A DNA stretch of 64,000 bases, from NCBI GenBank assembly GCA_963696105.1, contig CAVOIP010000005.1, positions 1,302,001 to 1,366,000 on the forward strand, read 5' to 3'. Positions 33,230 to 41,428 of this stretch are shown here, one piece after another; the stretch's first letter is position 1, and every line of letters begins with the position of its first letter. The notes below the pieces were generated by a model. The model was not told the DNA's origin and searched no databases. It was given only the letters and a program-made list of their open reading frames with translations. The translations under genes and the position numbers were made by a program. The stretch is from CAVRTM01 sp963696105 (GTDB lineage Bacteria; Actinomycetota; Actinomycetes; Actinomycetales; Dermatophilaceae).

Positions 33230-34885
33230 ATGGAAGGCGCTCGCCCCGTCCGTGCCCCGCGCGGCACCACCCTCACCGCGAAGTCGTGGCAGACCGAGGC
33301 CCCGATGCGGATGCTGATGAACAACCTCGACCCCGAGAACGCCGAGCGCCCCGACGACCTCGTCGTCTACGGCGGCACGGGCAAGGCCGCGCGCGACTGG
33401 CGCTCGTACGACGCGATGGTGCGGACGCTGACCACGCTGGAGAAGGACGAGACCATGCTCGTGCAGTCCGGCCGCCCGGTCGGGGTGATGCGCACGCACG
33501 AGTGGGCGCCGCGGGTGATCCTCGCCAACTCCAACCTGGTCGGGGACTGGGCGACGTGGCCGGAGTTCCGCCGGCTGGAGCACCTGGGCCTGACCATGTA
33601 CGGCCAGATGACCGCCGGGTCCTGGATCTACATCGGCACCCAGGGGATCCTGCAGGGCACCTACGAGACGTTCGCCGCGGTCGCCGAGAAGCGCTTCGGC
33701 GGGACGCTGGCCGGCACCCTCACCCTCACCGGCGGGTGCGGCGGCATGGGTGGGGCCCAGCCGCTGGCGGTCACCCTGAACGAGGGCGTCTGCCTCATCG
33801 TCGACGTCGACGAGTCGCGGCTGCGGCGCCGGGTCGAGCACCGCTACCTCGACGAGGTGGCCCCCGACCTCGACACCGCGGTGGAGTCCGCGCTGCGGGC
33901 CAAGGCCGAGCGGCGGGCGTGGTCGGTGGGCGTCGTCGGCAACTGCGCCACGGTGTTCCCCGAGCTGCTGCGCCGCGGTGTCGAGGTCGACGTCGTCACC
34001 GACCAGACCAGCGCCCACGACCCGCTGTCCTACCTGCCCGAGGGCGTCGACCTCGCGGACTGGCACGACTACGCCGAGCGCAAGCCCGAGGAGTTCACCG
34101 ACCGGGCGCGGGCGTCGATGGCCCGGCACGTCGAGGCCATGGTCGGCTTCCTCGACGGCGGCGCCGAGGTGTTCGACTACGGCAACTCGATCCGCGACGA
34201 GGCGAGGCAGGGCGGGTTCGAGCGGGCGTTCGACTTCCCGGGGTTCGTCCCGGCGTACATCCGCCCGTTGTTCTGCGAGGGCAAGGGCCCGTTCCGCTGG
34301 GCGGCGCTCTCGGGCAACCCCAAGGACATCCACGCCACGGACCGCGCGGTGATGGACCTGTTCCCCGACAACGACCGGCTGCAGAAGTGGATGCGCGCCG
34401 CGGGGGAACGCGTGGCTTTCCAGGGGCTGCCGGCGCGGATCTGCTGGCTCGGCTACGGCGAGCGGGACAAGGCCGGCCTGCGGTTCAACGAGATGGTGGC
34501 CTCCGGCGAGCTGGAGGCGCCGATCGTCATCGGTCGCGACCACCTCGACTGCGGGTCGGTGGCCTCGCCCTACCGCGAGACCGAGTCGATGCTCGACGGC
34601 TCCGACGCGATCGCCGACTGGCCGCTGCTCAACGCGCTGGTCAACACCGCCTCGGGCGCGTCCTGGGTGTCGATCCACCACGGCGGCGGTGTCGGCATCG
34701 GCCGGTCGATCCACGCCGGCCAGGTGTCCGTGGCCGACGGCACCGCCCTGGCCGCGGAGAAGCTCGCGCGGGTGCTGACCAACGACCCGGCCATGGGCGT
34801 CATCCGGCACGTCGACGCCGGCTACGACCGCGCGGTCGAGGTCGCCGGCGAACGTGGCGTCCGCATCCCCATGCGGGAGGGGTGA
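33230..34885 (+). CDS. hutU: urocanate hydratase
   Basis: 551 residues from the ATG at 33230 with AAGGAG upstream. The sequence is conserved along its length: TAKSWQTEAPMRMLMNNLDPENAERPDDLVVYGG, TLTGGCGGMGGAQPLAVT (NAD-binding), RPLFCEGKGPFRWAALSG with the active-site cysteine region, and SIHHGGGVGIGRSIHAGQV. Converts urocanate to imidazolonepropionate with tightly bound NAD+ as electrophile. It follows hutH by 59 nt, a gap containing short CCTGCTGT repeats. Complete and intact. Confidence 0.95.
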   Translation: MEGARPVRAPRGTTLTAKSWQTEAPMRMLMNNLDPENAERPDDLVVYGGTGKAARDWRSYDAMVRTLTTLEKDETMLVQSGRPVGVMRTHEWAPRVILANSNLVGDWATWPEFRRLEHLGLTMYGQMTAGSWIYIGTQGILQGTYETFAAVAEKRFGGTLAGTLTLTGGCGGMGGAQPLAVTLNEGVCLIVDVDESRLRRRVEHRYLDEVAPDLDTAVESALRAKAERRAWSVGVVGNCATVFPELLRRGVEVDVVTDQTSAHDPLSYLPEGVDLADWHDYAERKPEEFTDRARASMARHVEAMVGFLDGGAEVFDYGNSIRDEARQGGFERAFDFPGFVPAYIRPLFCEGKGPFRWAALSGNPKDIHATDRAVMDLFPDNDRLQKWMRAAGERVAFQGLPARICWLGYGERDKAGLRFNEMVASGELEAPIVIGRDHLDCGSVASPYRETESMLDGSDAIADWPLLNALVNTASGASWVSIHHGGGVGIGRSIHAGQVSVADGTALAAEKLARVLTNDPAMGVIRHVDAGYDRAVEVAGERGVRIPMREG

Positions 34886-34893
34886 TCGGCCGC

Positions 34894-35367
34894 TCAGCCG
34901 ACCTCGTCGGTGACGTCCGCGACCTGCGCGTCCAGGACGCGGACGACGTCGCTGCCGTCCAGGGTGGCGGCGAGCCCGTGCTCGCCGGCGCCGAGGGAGA
35001 TCGTGCGGCCGGGGACGGTCGCGTCCGCGACGACGGGCCAGGGGCTGGTGGAGCCGAACGGCGTGATGGTGCCCCGCTCGTACCCCGTCACCGCCCTGGC
35101 CGTCGCGGCGTCAGGCATCGAGATGCGGTTCACCCCGAGCAGGGCACGCAGCTTGGGCCAGGAGATCTCGCGGTCGCCGGGCACGAGGACGAAGAGGAAG
35201 TCGGCGTCGGCGCGTCGTACGACGAGGGTCTTGACGATGTCGCGCGGCTCCACGCCCCGCGCCGCGGCGGCCTCGGCGAGGCTGCCGACCTGGCCGTGCC
35301 GGGTGACGGTGTGCGCGATGCCGGCAGCGGTCAGGGCGCGCAGGGCCCGGTTCGGTTCTCCATCCAC
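34894..35367 (-). CDS. YbaK/EbsC family Cys-tRNA(Pro)-type deacylase
   Basis: 157 residues from the GTG at 35367; another GTG 9 nt upstream is possible. YbaK-family features: LRALTAAGIAHTVTRH, ARGVEPRDIVKTLVVRRADADFLFVLVPGDREISWPKLRALLG with the lysine after DIV, and GYERGTITPFGSTSPWPVVAD, the GxxxP loop that binds the aminoacyl end. These enzymes hydrolyse mischarged Cys-tRNA(Pro) or similar. It lies inside the hut locus on the opposite strand, 8 nt past hutU. A TAGGGT hexamer 7 nt upstream of the GTG supports this start as leaderless. Confidence 0.87.
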   Translation of the reverse strand: MDGEPNRALRALTAAGIAHTVTRHGQVGSLAEAAAARGVEPRDIVKTLVVRRADADFLFVLVPGDREISWPKLRALLGVNRISMPDAATARAVTGYERGTITPFGSTSPWPVVADATVPGRTISLGAGEHGLAATLDGSDVVRVLDAQVADVTDEVG

Positions 35368-35374
35368 GACGACC

Positions 35375-35384
35375 ACCCTAGGTT
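35375..35384. promoter_or_regulatory. overlapping divergent -10 hexamers (ybaK-like and M20 genes)
   Basis: ACCCTAGGTT contains TAGGGT on the minus strand (35380-35375), 7 nt before the GTG at 35367, and TAGGTT on the plus strand (35379-35384), 6 nt before the ATG at 35391. The hexamers share two bases, so polymerase should not occupy both together. Confidence 0.6.
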
Positions 35385-35390
35385 GGGCAC

Positions 35391-36582
35391 ATGAGCTTTG
35401 ACGCGATGTGGTCGGCGCTCGAGAGCGTCGGCCGGCACCCGCGCACCGGCGGCTACCGGCGGTTCGCCTGGACCCGCGACGACATGACGCTGCGGGAGTG
35501 GTTCGCCGGCGAGGCGTCGGCTCGGGGGCTGGACCTGGTGCAGGACCGGGCCGGCAACCAGTGGGCGTGGTGGGGCGACCCCGACGCCGCCGTGGCCGCC
35601 GGCCGGCCGGGGCTGGTCCTCGGCTCGCACCTGGACTCGGTGCCCGACGGCGGCGCCTTCGACGGCCCGTTCGGGGTGGTGTCGGCCCTGGCGGCGCTGG
35701 ATGTGCTGATGCGCGAGGGATTCCGTCCCGACGCGGCCGATCGGCGTCGCCAGCTTCGCCGACGAGGAGGGCGCGCGCTTCGGCATCGCCTGCGCCGGGT
35801 CCCGCCTGCTCACCGGCCAGCTCGACCCCGACCGGGCGCGGTCGCTGCGCGACGCCGACGGGGTGACGATGGCCGAGGCCATGGTCGAGGCCGGCCACGA
35901 CCCGGCCCACCTCGGCGCCGACCCGCAGGCCCTGCGCCGGGTGGGCACGTTCGTCGAGCTGCACGTCGAGCAGGGCCGTGCCCTCGTCGACCTCGACCGC
36001 CCGGTCGGCGTCGGCTCGGCGATCTGGCCGCACGGCCGGTGGCGGCTCGACCTGGTGGGCGAGGCCAACCACGCCGGCACCACCCGCCTGGAGGACCGCC
36101 ACGACCCGATGCTGGCGCTGGCCTCGACCGTCCTGGCGGCGCGGGCCGCCGCGCAGGCGCACGGGTGTGTCGCGACCGTGGGCAAGGTCGCGGTGGAGCC
36201 GAACGGCGTCAACGCGATCCCGTCGCGGGTCACCGCGTGGCTGGACGCCCGCGGCCCCTTCGACGGAGACGTGCGCAAGGTCGTCGCGAGCGTCGGCGCG
36301 CAGGCGGGGGTGGAGCCGCTCGAGGAGTCCTGGACCCCGGAGACCGCGTTCGACGCCGGGCTGGCCGCGGACCTCTCCCAGGTGCTCGACGAGGCGCCGG
36401 TGCTGTCCACCGGTGCCGGGCACGACGCCGGTGTGCTCGCCACGGCGGGCCTGTCGACGGCGATGCTGTTCGTGCGCAACCCGACCGGCGTCTCGCACTC
36501 ACCGGCCGAACACGCCGACACCGAGGACTGCCACCTGGGCGTCGACGCGCTCGTGCGGGTGGTTCGCGAGCTGGCCGGATGA
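35391..36582 (+). pseudogene. M20 family amidohydrolase of the hut locus (allantoate amidohydrolase-like; one frameshift)
   Basis: Starts at ATG 35391, likely leaderless. The first part reads as an M20 amidase (LVLGSHLDSVPDGGAFDGPFGVVSALAALDVL, metal-binding His and Asp). Near 35735 an extra G in GCGGCC breaks the frame; protein then continues as PIGVASFADEEGARFGIACAGSRL, VGTFVELHVEQGRAL, and STGAGHDAGVLATAGL, with all metal ligands kept. Corrected length is about 396 residues. Its place between hutU and hutF suggests that it hydrolyses N-formylglutamate, replacing HutG; this is inference. ATGA-type overlap couples it to hutF. Error in the sequence is likely. Confidence 0.88.
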
Positions 36583-37910
36583 GCGGCGGCTCCGTCCGGC
36601 GCTGGCACGCCGACCGCGCGCTGCTGCCCTCGGGCCTCGCGCGCGACGTCCTGCTGGAGGCGGTCGACGGGCGGTTCACGGCCGTGACCCCCGGCAGCCC
36701 TGGCGGTGCGGTCGAGCGGCTGCCGGGCGTGGTGCTCCCGGGCCTGGCCAACGCGCACAGCCACGCCTTCCACCGCGCGTTGCGGGGCCGCACCCACGCC
36801 GCCGGCGGCACCTTCTGGACCTGGCGCGAGGGGATGTACGCCGTTGCCGCACAGCTGGACCCCGACAGCTACCTCGCGCTGGCCCGCGCCACCTATGCCG
36901 AGATGGCACTGGCCGGCATCACCTGCGCGGGCGAGTTCCACTACCTGCACCACGCCCCCGGCGGGACGGCGTACGACGACCCGAACGCGATGGGCGAGGC
37001 GCTGCGACAGGCGGCGTGTGACGCGGGGATCCGGCTGACCCTGCTGGACACGTGCTACCTCGCCGGTGGGCTCACGCGGGGCGGGCACGCTCCGCTGGAC
37101 GCGCGGCAGCGGCGCTTCGGCGACACCACGGCCGAGCGCTGGGCGGAGCGGCTGCTGGCGCTGCGCCCGTCCGCGGGGATGCGCGTCGGGGCGGCGATCC
37201 ACTCGGTGCGGGCCGTGCCGAGGGAGAGCATCGGCGTCGTCGTCGGCGCCGCCGCGGGGATGCCGTTGCACGTGCACCTGTCCGAGCAGCCGGCCGAGAA
37301 CGAGGCCTGCCAAGGGTTCTACGGCACGACACCCACCGGGCTGCTGCAGGCGCAGGGCGCGCTCGGGCCGCGGACCACGGCGGTCCACGCGACGCACCTG
37401 ACGCCCGACGACGTCGCGGTGCTCGGCCGCACCGGCACGACCTGCTGCTTCTGCCCCACCACCGAACGTGACCTGGCCGACGGCATCGGGCCGGCCCGCG
37501 CCCTGCTCGATGCCGGGGCGCCGCTCTCGCTCGGCTCGGACCAGCACGCCGTCATCGACCTGCTGGAGGAGGCCCGGGCGATGGAGATGCACGAGCGCCT
37601 GACGTCGCTGCAGCGCGGGCGGTTCGCTCCCGCGGAGCTGCTGGGGGCGGCCACCGCCCACGCGAGCCTGGGGTGGCCCGACGCCGGCCGGCTCGAGGCG
37701 GGCGCGCGTGCGGATCTCGTGGCCGTCCGCCTGGACTCGCCGCGCACGGCGGGGTCGGACCCGGCGCAGGTCGTGCTGACCGCCACGGCGTCGGACGTCG
37801 ACACCGTGGTCGTCGACGGGCAGGTGGTGGTCACCGGGGGGCGGCACCGTCTCGGCGACGTCGGTGCGCTGCTGCAGGACGCCATCGACCCGCTGTGGGA
37901 GGACGCATGA
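36579..37910 (+). CDS. hutF: formimidoylglutamate deiminase
   Basis: 443 residues from the ATG at 36579, overlapping the M20 stop by 4 nt. Amidohydrolase-superfamily enzyme with the HutF signature: LPGLANAHSHAFHRALRGRTH (zinc HxH near residue 60), FWTWREGMYAVAAQLDPDSY, PLHVHLSEQPAENEACQ, CPTTERDLADGIGPA and LGSDQHAVIDLLEEAR. It removes ammonia from N-formimino-L-glutamate to give N-formyl-L-glutamate, so the organism uses the two-step deiminase branch. Coupled to hutI by a 4-nt overlap. Confidence 0.94.
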   Translation: MSGGSVRRWHADRALLPSGLARDVLLEAVDGRFTAVTPGSPGGAVERLPGVVLPGLANAHSHAFHRALRGRTHAAGGTFWTWREGMYAVAAQLDPDSYLALARATYAEMALAGITCAGEFHYLHHAPGGTAYDDPNAMGEALRQAACDAGIRLTLLDTCYLAGGLTRGGHAPLDARQRRFGDTTAERWAERLLALRPSAGMRVGAAIHSVRAVPRESIGVVVGAAAGMPLHVHLSEQPAENEACQGFYGTTPTGLLQAQGALGPRTTAVHATHLTPDDVAVLGRTGTTCCFCPTTERDLADGIGPARALLDAGAPLSLGSDQHAVIDLLEEARAMEMHERLTSLQRGRFAPAELLGAATAHASLGWPDAGRLEAGARADLVAVRLDSPRTAGSDPAQVVLTATASDVDTVVVDGQVVVTGGRHRLGDVGALLQDAIDPLWEDA

Positions 37911-39094
37911 CCACGACTCTGGTCACCGGCATCGGCGAGCTCGTCACCTTCGACGACGCACTCGACGCGGCCGACCACAGCGAGGGCCTCGGTCTGCTGC
38001 GGAACGCCGCCGTCGTCGTCGACGGCGGGGAGGTCCTCTGGACCGGTCCGGCCTCGCGCGCGCCGGATGCCGACCGACGGCACGACCTCCGGGGGCGCGC
38101 CGTCGTACCGGGGTTCGTGGACTCCCACTCCCACCTCGTGTTCGCCGGTGACCGCTCGGCGGAGTTCGCCGCGCGGATGACCGGGGTGCCGTACGACGGG
38201 GGCGGCATCGCCACGTCCGTGCAGGCCACGCGGGCGGCGAGCGACGCCCAGCTGCGGGACCTCGTGGCGGCCCGGGTCCGCGAGATGCGCGCGCAGGGGA
38301 CGACGACGGTCGAGATCAAGAGCGGCTACGGCCTCACGGTGGCCGACGAGGCCAGGGCCCTGCGCATCGCCCGCGAGCTCACCGACGAGACGACGTTCCT
38401 GGGGGCGCACGTCGTGCCGGCGGAGTACGCCGACCGGCGCGAGGACTACCTCGACCTGGTCACCGGGCCGATGCTGCGCGCCTGCGCGCCGCACGCCCGG
38501 TGGGTCGACGTCTTCTGTGAGCCGCACAGCGCGCACGCCTTCACCGAGGAGGAGGCCCGGCGGGTGCTGGCCGCCGGTCTGGACGCCGGTCTGGGGCTGC
38601 GGGTGCACGGCAACCAGCTCGGCCCGGGCCCCGGCGTCCGGCTCGCCGTCGAGTACGGCGCGGCCAGTGTGGACCACTGCACGTTCCTCAGCGACGACGA
38701 CGTCGACGCCCTGGTGGGCGCGGCCGGCACCACGGTCGCGACGTTGCTGCCGGGCGTGGAGTTCTCGACCCGGTCGCCGTACCCGGACGCCCGGCGGCTG
38801 ATCGATGCCGGGGTGTCGATCGCCCTTGCCACCGACTGCAACCCCGGCACCTGCTACTCCTCGTCGATGCCGTTCGTCCTCGCCCTGGCCGTGCGGGAGA
38901 TGCACCTGACACCGGCCGAGGCGCTGCGTGCCGGAACGATGGGCAGCGCGATGTCGTTGCGGCGGGGCGACATCGGCCGCATCGCGGTGGGGATGCGCGC
39001 CGACCTCACGGTGCTCGACGCGCCCTCCTACCTCCACCTGTCCTACCGCGCGGGCGTGCCCATCGCGCGGGCGCTCGAGCTGCCGGCCGGCTGA
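37907..39094 (+). CDS. hutI: imidazolonepropionase
   Basis: 395 residues from the ATG at 37907 within ATGA. Motifs: VVPGFVDSHSHLVFAGDRSAEFAARMTGVPY (zinc HxH near residue 73), TTTVEIKSGYGLT, FLGAHVVP, DVFCEPHSAHAF, LRVHGNQLGPG and ATDCNPGTCYSSSMPF. Hydrolyses imidazolone-5-propionate to N-formiminoglutamate, step three. Intact and normal length. Last gene of the locus; convergent with the M13 peptidase, 32-bp gap. Confidence 0.95.
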   Translation: MTTTLVTGIGELVTFDDALDAADHSEGLGLLRNAAVVVDGGEVLWTGPASRAPDADRRHDLRGRAVVPGFVDSHSHLVFAGDRSAEFAARMTGVPYDGGGIATSVQATRAASDAQLRDLVAARVREMRAQGTTTVEIKSGYGLTVADEARALRIARELTDETTFLGAHVVPAEYADRREDYLDLVTGPMLRACAPHARWVDVFCEPHSAHAFTEEEARRVLAAGLDAGLGLRVHGNQLGPGPGVRLAVEYGAASVDHCTFLSDDDVDALVGAAGTTVATLLPGVEFSTRSPYPDARRLIDAGVSIALATDCNPGTCYSSSMPFVLALAVREMHLTPAEALRAGTMGSAMSLRRGDIGRIAVGMRADLTVLDAPSYLHLSYRAGVPIARALELPAG

Positions 39095-39126
39095 CGGACC
39101 CTCCAGCTGCCGGCCGGCCCCCCGCG

Positions 39127-41076
39127 TCACCAGATCCGCACGCGCTCCTCGGGGGCGAGCCAGAGGTCGTCGCCCTCCTTGACGTCGAAGGCCTCGTAGA
39201 ACTCCGCCAGGTTGCGGACCACGTTGGCGCGGAACTCCGGCGGCGAGTGCGGGTCCACGGACAGCCGCCGTACGGCCTCCTCCTCGCGGGCCTTGGTCCG
39301 CCAGCACGCCGCCCACCCCGCGAACAGCCGCTGCGCGCCGGTCAGGCCGTCCAGCACGTGGTCCTCGTTGCCCTGGCACGCGATCCGCCAGGCCTGGTAG
39401 GCGATGGTGACGCCGCCGAGGTCGCCGATGTTCTCCCCGACGGTGAGCGCGCCGTTCACGTGGCGGCCGGGGAGGTCGCGCGGCTCGAACGCGTCGTACT
39501 GGGCGACCAGGGCCTGGGTCAGCGCGTCGAACCGCTCACGGTCCTGCTCGGTCCACCAGTCGCTGAGGTTGCCCAGCCCGTCGTAGCGCGAGCCCTGGTC
39601 ATCGAACCCGTGGCCGATCTCGTGGCCGATGACCGCACCGATCGCGCCGTAGTTGACCGAGTCCTCGGCCTCGAGGTCGAAGAACGGCGGCTGGAGGATG
39701 CCGGCGGGGAAGACGATCTCGTTCATGCCGGGGTTGTAGTAGGCGTTGACCGTCTGCGGGGTCATGTGCCACTCGGTGCGGTCGACCGGGCTCCCGAGCT
39801 TGGCCAGCTCCCGGTCCGTCTCGAACGCCGCGCCGGCGCGGACGCTGCCGAGCAGGTCCTCGGGGTCGACCTGCAGCGCGGAGTAGTCCCGCCACTGGTC
39901 GGGGTAGCCGATCTTGGGGATGAACCGGGACAGCTTGTCCTGGGCGCGCACCTTGGTCTCGGCGCTCATCCAGTCCAGCTGGTCGATGTTGCGCCGGTAG
40001 GCCTCGACCAGGTTGGCGACGAGCGTGGTCATCCGCTCCTTGGCCTCCGGCGGGAAGTGCCGCTCGACGTACAGCTGGCCCACGGCCTCCCCGAGGGCCG
40101 ACTCCACGGTGTCGATGCCGCGCTTCCAGCGCTCCTTCTGCTCCGGTGCGCCGGTGAGGGTGCGGCCGTAGAAGGCGAAGCTCTCGTCGGCCACGTCGTC
40201 ACTGAGGTACGGCGCGCTGCCGCTGAGGATCCGCCAGGCCAGCCACAGGCCCCAGTCCCCGATCGGGACGGTGTCGAGTGCCTGGGCGAGGGCCGCGAGG
40301 AAGTCCGGCTGGCGGGCGACGACCTCATCGAGCACCGATCCCGGGGCCTCGACCCCCTCCAGCCACGCGCTCCAGTCGAGGCCGGGAGTCAGCTCCTGCA
40401 GGGCGGTCCGGTCGAGCAGCGTGTACGTCGCGACGGCGTCCCGGCTGCGCACCCGGTCCCAGTGCGCCGAGGCCAGGCGCGTCTCCAGCGCCAGGATCCG
40501 CTCGGGTGCGTCGTCGGCGTCGATGCCGGCGAGGTCGAGCATGCGGCCGATGTGGGCGACGTAGTCCTTCCGGATCCCGGCGAACGAGTCCTCACGGTAG
40601 TAGGACTCGTCGGGCAGGCCGATGCCCGACTGCTCGAGGTAGGGCAGGTAGCGGGTGGAGTCGCGCTTGTCGGTCATCACGTAGAGCTCGACCGCGCCCC
40701 GGACCCCACGGCGCTGCAGGCTGCCGAGCTGGCGCAGCAGGTCGCTGGGTTCCTGGACGGCGAGGGCCCGGTCGAGGTCCTCGCGGACCGGGTCGAGCCC
40801 GAGCTCGCGGATCCGGTCCTCGTCGAGAAAGGCGGCGTACAGGTCCCCGACCTTGCGGGCGGGGGTGCCGGGGGCGGCGTCACTGGCCGCGGCCTCCTCG
40901 ACGATCGCGCGCAGGTGCTGCTCCGCGTCGTCCGCCAGGATGCGGAACGTGCCGTGCAGGGCCCGGTCGGAGGGGATCTGCGTGCGCGCGACCCAGCCTC
41001 CGTTGACGTAGCCGAACAGGTCGTCCTGCGGGCGGACCCCGCGGTCCATGTCCTCCACCGATATCCCGGATCTCAT
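39127..41076 (-). CDS. M13 family zinc metallopeptidase (PepO/neprilysin-like)
   Basis: 649 residues from the ATG at 41076. No signal peptide, so probably cytoplasmic like other actinobacterial members. N-terminal helical domain starts RPQDDLFGYVNGGWVARTQIP. Catalytic domain: VNAYYNPGMNEIVFPAGILQPPFFD, zinc site VIGHEIGHGFDDQG near residue 481, GENIGDLGG (third ligand), and C-terminal ERVRIW. An endopeptidase of short peptides. TACGAT lies 6 nt upstream of the ATG, so the mRNA is probably leaderless. Confidence 0.94.
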   Translation of the reverse strand: MRSGISVEDMDRGVRPQDDLFGYVNGGWVARTQIPSDRALHGTFRILADDAEQHLRAIVEEAAASDAAPGTPARKVGDLYAAFLDEDRIRELGLDPVREDLDRALAVQEPSDLLRQLGSLQRRGVRGAVELYVMTDKRDSTRYLPYLEQSGIGLPDESYYREDSFAGIRKDYVAHIGRMLDLAGIDADDAPERILALETRLASAHWDRVRSRDAVATYTLLDRTALQELTPGLDWSAWLEGVEAPGSVLDEVVARQPDFLAALAQALDTVPIGDWGLWLAWRILSGSAPYLSDDVADESFAFYGRTLTGAPEQKERWKRGIDTVESALGEAVGQLYVERHFPPEAKERMTTLVANLVEAYRRNIDQLDWMSAETKVRAQDKLSRFIPKIGYPDQWRDYSALQVDPEDLLGSVRAGAAFETDRELAKLGSPVDRTEWHMTPQTVNAYYNPGMNEIVFPAGILQPPFFDLEAEDSVNYGAIGAVIGHEIGHGFDDQGSRYDGLGNLSDWWTEQDRERFDALTQALVAQYDAFEPRDLPGRHVNGALTVGENIGDLGGVTIAYQAWRIACQGNEDHVLDGLTGAQRLFAGWAACWRTKAREEEAVRRLSVDPHSPPEFRANVVRNLAEFYEAFDVKEGDDLWLAPEERVRIW

Positions 41077-41428
41077 GGGCCGATCGTAGGTGGTGGCCGC
41101 TCGCGGTGCGGGTCAGTCGGGGGCCGTGGGGCGGTTGCCATGCGAGGCCGGTGCTCGGTCCAGGCAGGGGGTAGCGCCCGCGTGCGAGGGGACCGTTGGG
41201 CAGGGCAGCGTTTGATGCCGACCCGTGTCGCGCATGCCGTGACCGGGAGCACCCGAGTCGCGATCACGCGGAAGGCCTCCAGGGCCACGACGACATCCGG
41301 GACGTGACGCCACGCCATGATCCTCACTGCTTGAGGGTGCCCAGGTTCGTCAACTCTGTTGCACCGCAACGTGATTGGCTTGTGGATCACCATTCCTTCA
41401 TACCGCTCGGTCCGGTACAATCGAACCT
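41077..41428. other. 352-bp intergenic region between M13 peptidase and HNH genes
   Basis: Contains the minus-strand -10 of the M13 gene (41083-41088), a small GTTGC-ACC-GCAAC hairpin (41358-41370) and the plus-strand -10 at 41416. GC falls over the last 90 bp. Short open frames here have no recognisable protein features. Nothing else seen. Confidence 0.6.
41416..41421 (+). promoter_or_regulatory. -10 hexamer for the HNH gene
   Basis: TACAAT followed by 7 nt and the ATG at 41429, with no ribosome binding site. A leaderless transcript is expected. The -35 region (TTCCTT at 41393) is poor. Confidence 0.6.

Noticed and set aside
41073..41420. 115-codon minus-strand frame in the M13/HNH spacer
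   Set aside because: No ribosome binding site or recognisable protein features, and it runs through two promoter elements.
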